Shown: in pieces, positions 63,838 through 64,000 of the stretch | Numbering within the stretch: the first letter of the stretch is position 1 | Layout: each line of letters begins with the position of its first letter | NCBI RefSeq assembly: GCF_014851865.1 | Contig: NZ_JACVAM010000002.1 | Span: 248,001-312,000 of the forward strand | Length of the DNA: 64,000 nt | Direction of reading: 5' to 3' | Origin: Pseudomonas sp. PDM16 | GTDB taxonomy: Bacteria > Pseudomonadota > Gammaproteobacteria > Pseudomonadales > Pseudomonadaceae | Made by a program: the position numbers and the translations under genes | The notes under the pieces: generated by a model | Seen by the model: the letters and a program-made list of their open reading frames with translations, nothing else | What the model was told of the DNA's origin: nothing | Database searches by the model: none

Positions 63838-64000
63838 GTGGCTAGATTCTTTGCTCTGCTCGTTGTCGTGTTGTTGTCTGGTTGCGCTGATGCGCTGCAG
63901 GAGTTCGGCGGGCCGACCATGGGCAGCCATTACTCGGTGAAGTATGTTCAGGCTGAGGGCGTGCCGTCGCAGGACCATCTGCAGGGTGAGGTGGAGCGGA
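63838..64000 (+). CDS. apbE: ApbE-like FAD:protein FMN transferase lipoprotein, 5' part
   Basis: Partial: cut by the window end after about 54 codons. Start GTG 63838 with GGAG before it. Lipoprotein signal (ARFFALLVVVLLSGCAD, Cys about 16) followed by the ApbE opening motif GGPTMGSHYSVKY. ApbE attaches FMN to proteins such as subunits of Na+-translocating NADH dehydrogenase. In P. aeruginosa the nqr genes lie in this neighbourhood, which supports the call. Confidence 0.8.
   Translation, partial: MARFFALLVVVLLSGCADALQEFGGPTMGSHYSVKYVQAEGVPSQDHLQGEVER

Noticed and set aside
62151..63920. Upstream extension of the mfd reading frame across the whole gap gene
   Set aside because: The minus-strand frame stays open to 63920 because of GC-rich codon bias opposite gap. 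Homology to Mfd begins only at the GTG near 62150.

Overview
The window reads as chromosomal DNA of a Pseudomonas, most likely from the P. mendocina / P. pseudoalcaligenes / P. oleovorans lineage. It is GC-rich, and large blocks follow the gene order I remember from P. aeruginosa PAO1: hugZ-like, fxsA, groES-groL, colRS, mexVW, a di-heme/imelysin operon, bifA, sodB and argO/argP in one block; phoH-like with moaCDE; an ECF sigma-FecR-receptor set next to an adenine deaminase; mfd next to a long-form gap. No tRNA, rRNA, CRISPR array or prophage was seen. The left end (1-109) is non-coding and the right end cuts an apbE-like gene.

Layout. 1-3.6 kb: heme-related HugZ protein, FxsA, and groESL behind a clear sigma-32 promoter. 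3.6-10.4 kb: small exported protein, ColS/ColR two-component system, MexVW efflux pump. 10.5-16.1 kb: chemoreceptor and an iron-related periplasmic operon (di-heme oxidoreductase, imelysin, DUF1513). 16.3-25 kb: BifA c-di-GMP phosphodiesterase, SodB, transporters and the ArgP regulator, an epimerase, leucine-type dehydrogenase, GFA-type protein. 25.1-31 kb: a tightly packed six-gene minus-strand operon for an unusual glycan (acyltransferase, BKACE enzyme, glycosyltransferase with coiled-coil repeats, Gfo/Idh dehydrogenase, DegT aminotransferase, sulfotransferase). 31-34.4 kb: EamA transporter, AraC regulator, sterol-desaturase family protein, SOS-controlled yebG. 34.6-37.2 kb: a psiE gene split by a 2.1 kb foreign insertion that itself carries an intact divergent psiE and an unknown AT-rich gene. 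37.3-40.3 kb: a PepSY membrane trio and an AraC-type regulator broken by one amber codon. 40.4-46 kb: ordinary housekeeping and accessory genes. 46.3-49 kb: PhoH-like ATPase and moaCDE. 49-53.3 kb: cell-surface signalling iron uptake set. 53.4-64 kb: Tsx-like channel plus adenine deaminase, nfuA, a response regulator/diguanylate cyclase pair, csiV-like gene, mfd, gap, start of apbE.

How the parts work together. Iron and heme recur (HugZ, imelysin/di-heme set, PepSY trio, FecIR-receptor, NfuA, SodB), as does c-di-GMP (BifA degrades it; the GGDEF protein at 57.2 kb should make it). Envelope stress and efflux sit together (ColRS, MexVW).

The most interesting item is the insertion into psiE. A 10-bp direct repeat flanks the inserted block, and keeping one copy of it restores the target reading frame exactly. 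The insert has weakly matching ends but no recombinase, and it brings its own psiE copy and an unrecognised membrane-tethered protein. The second is the sulfotransferase/BKACE glycan operon.
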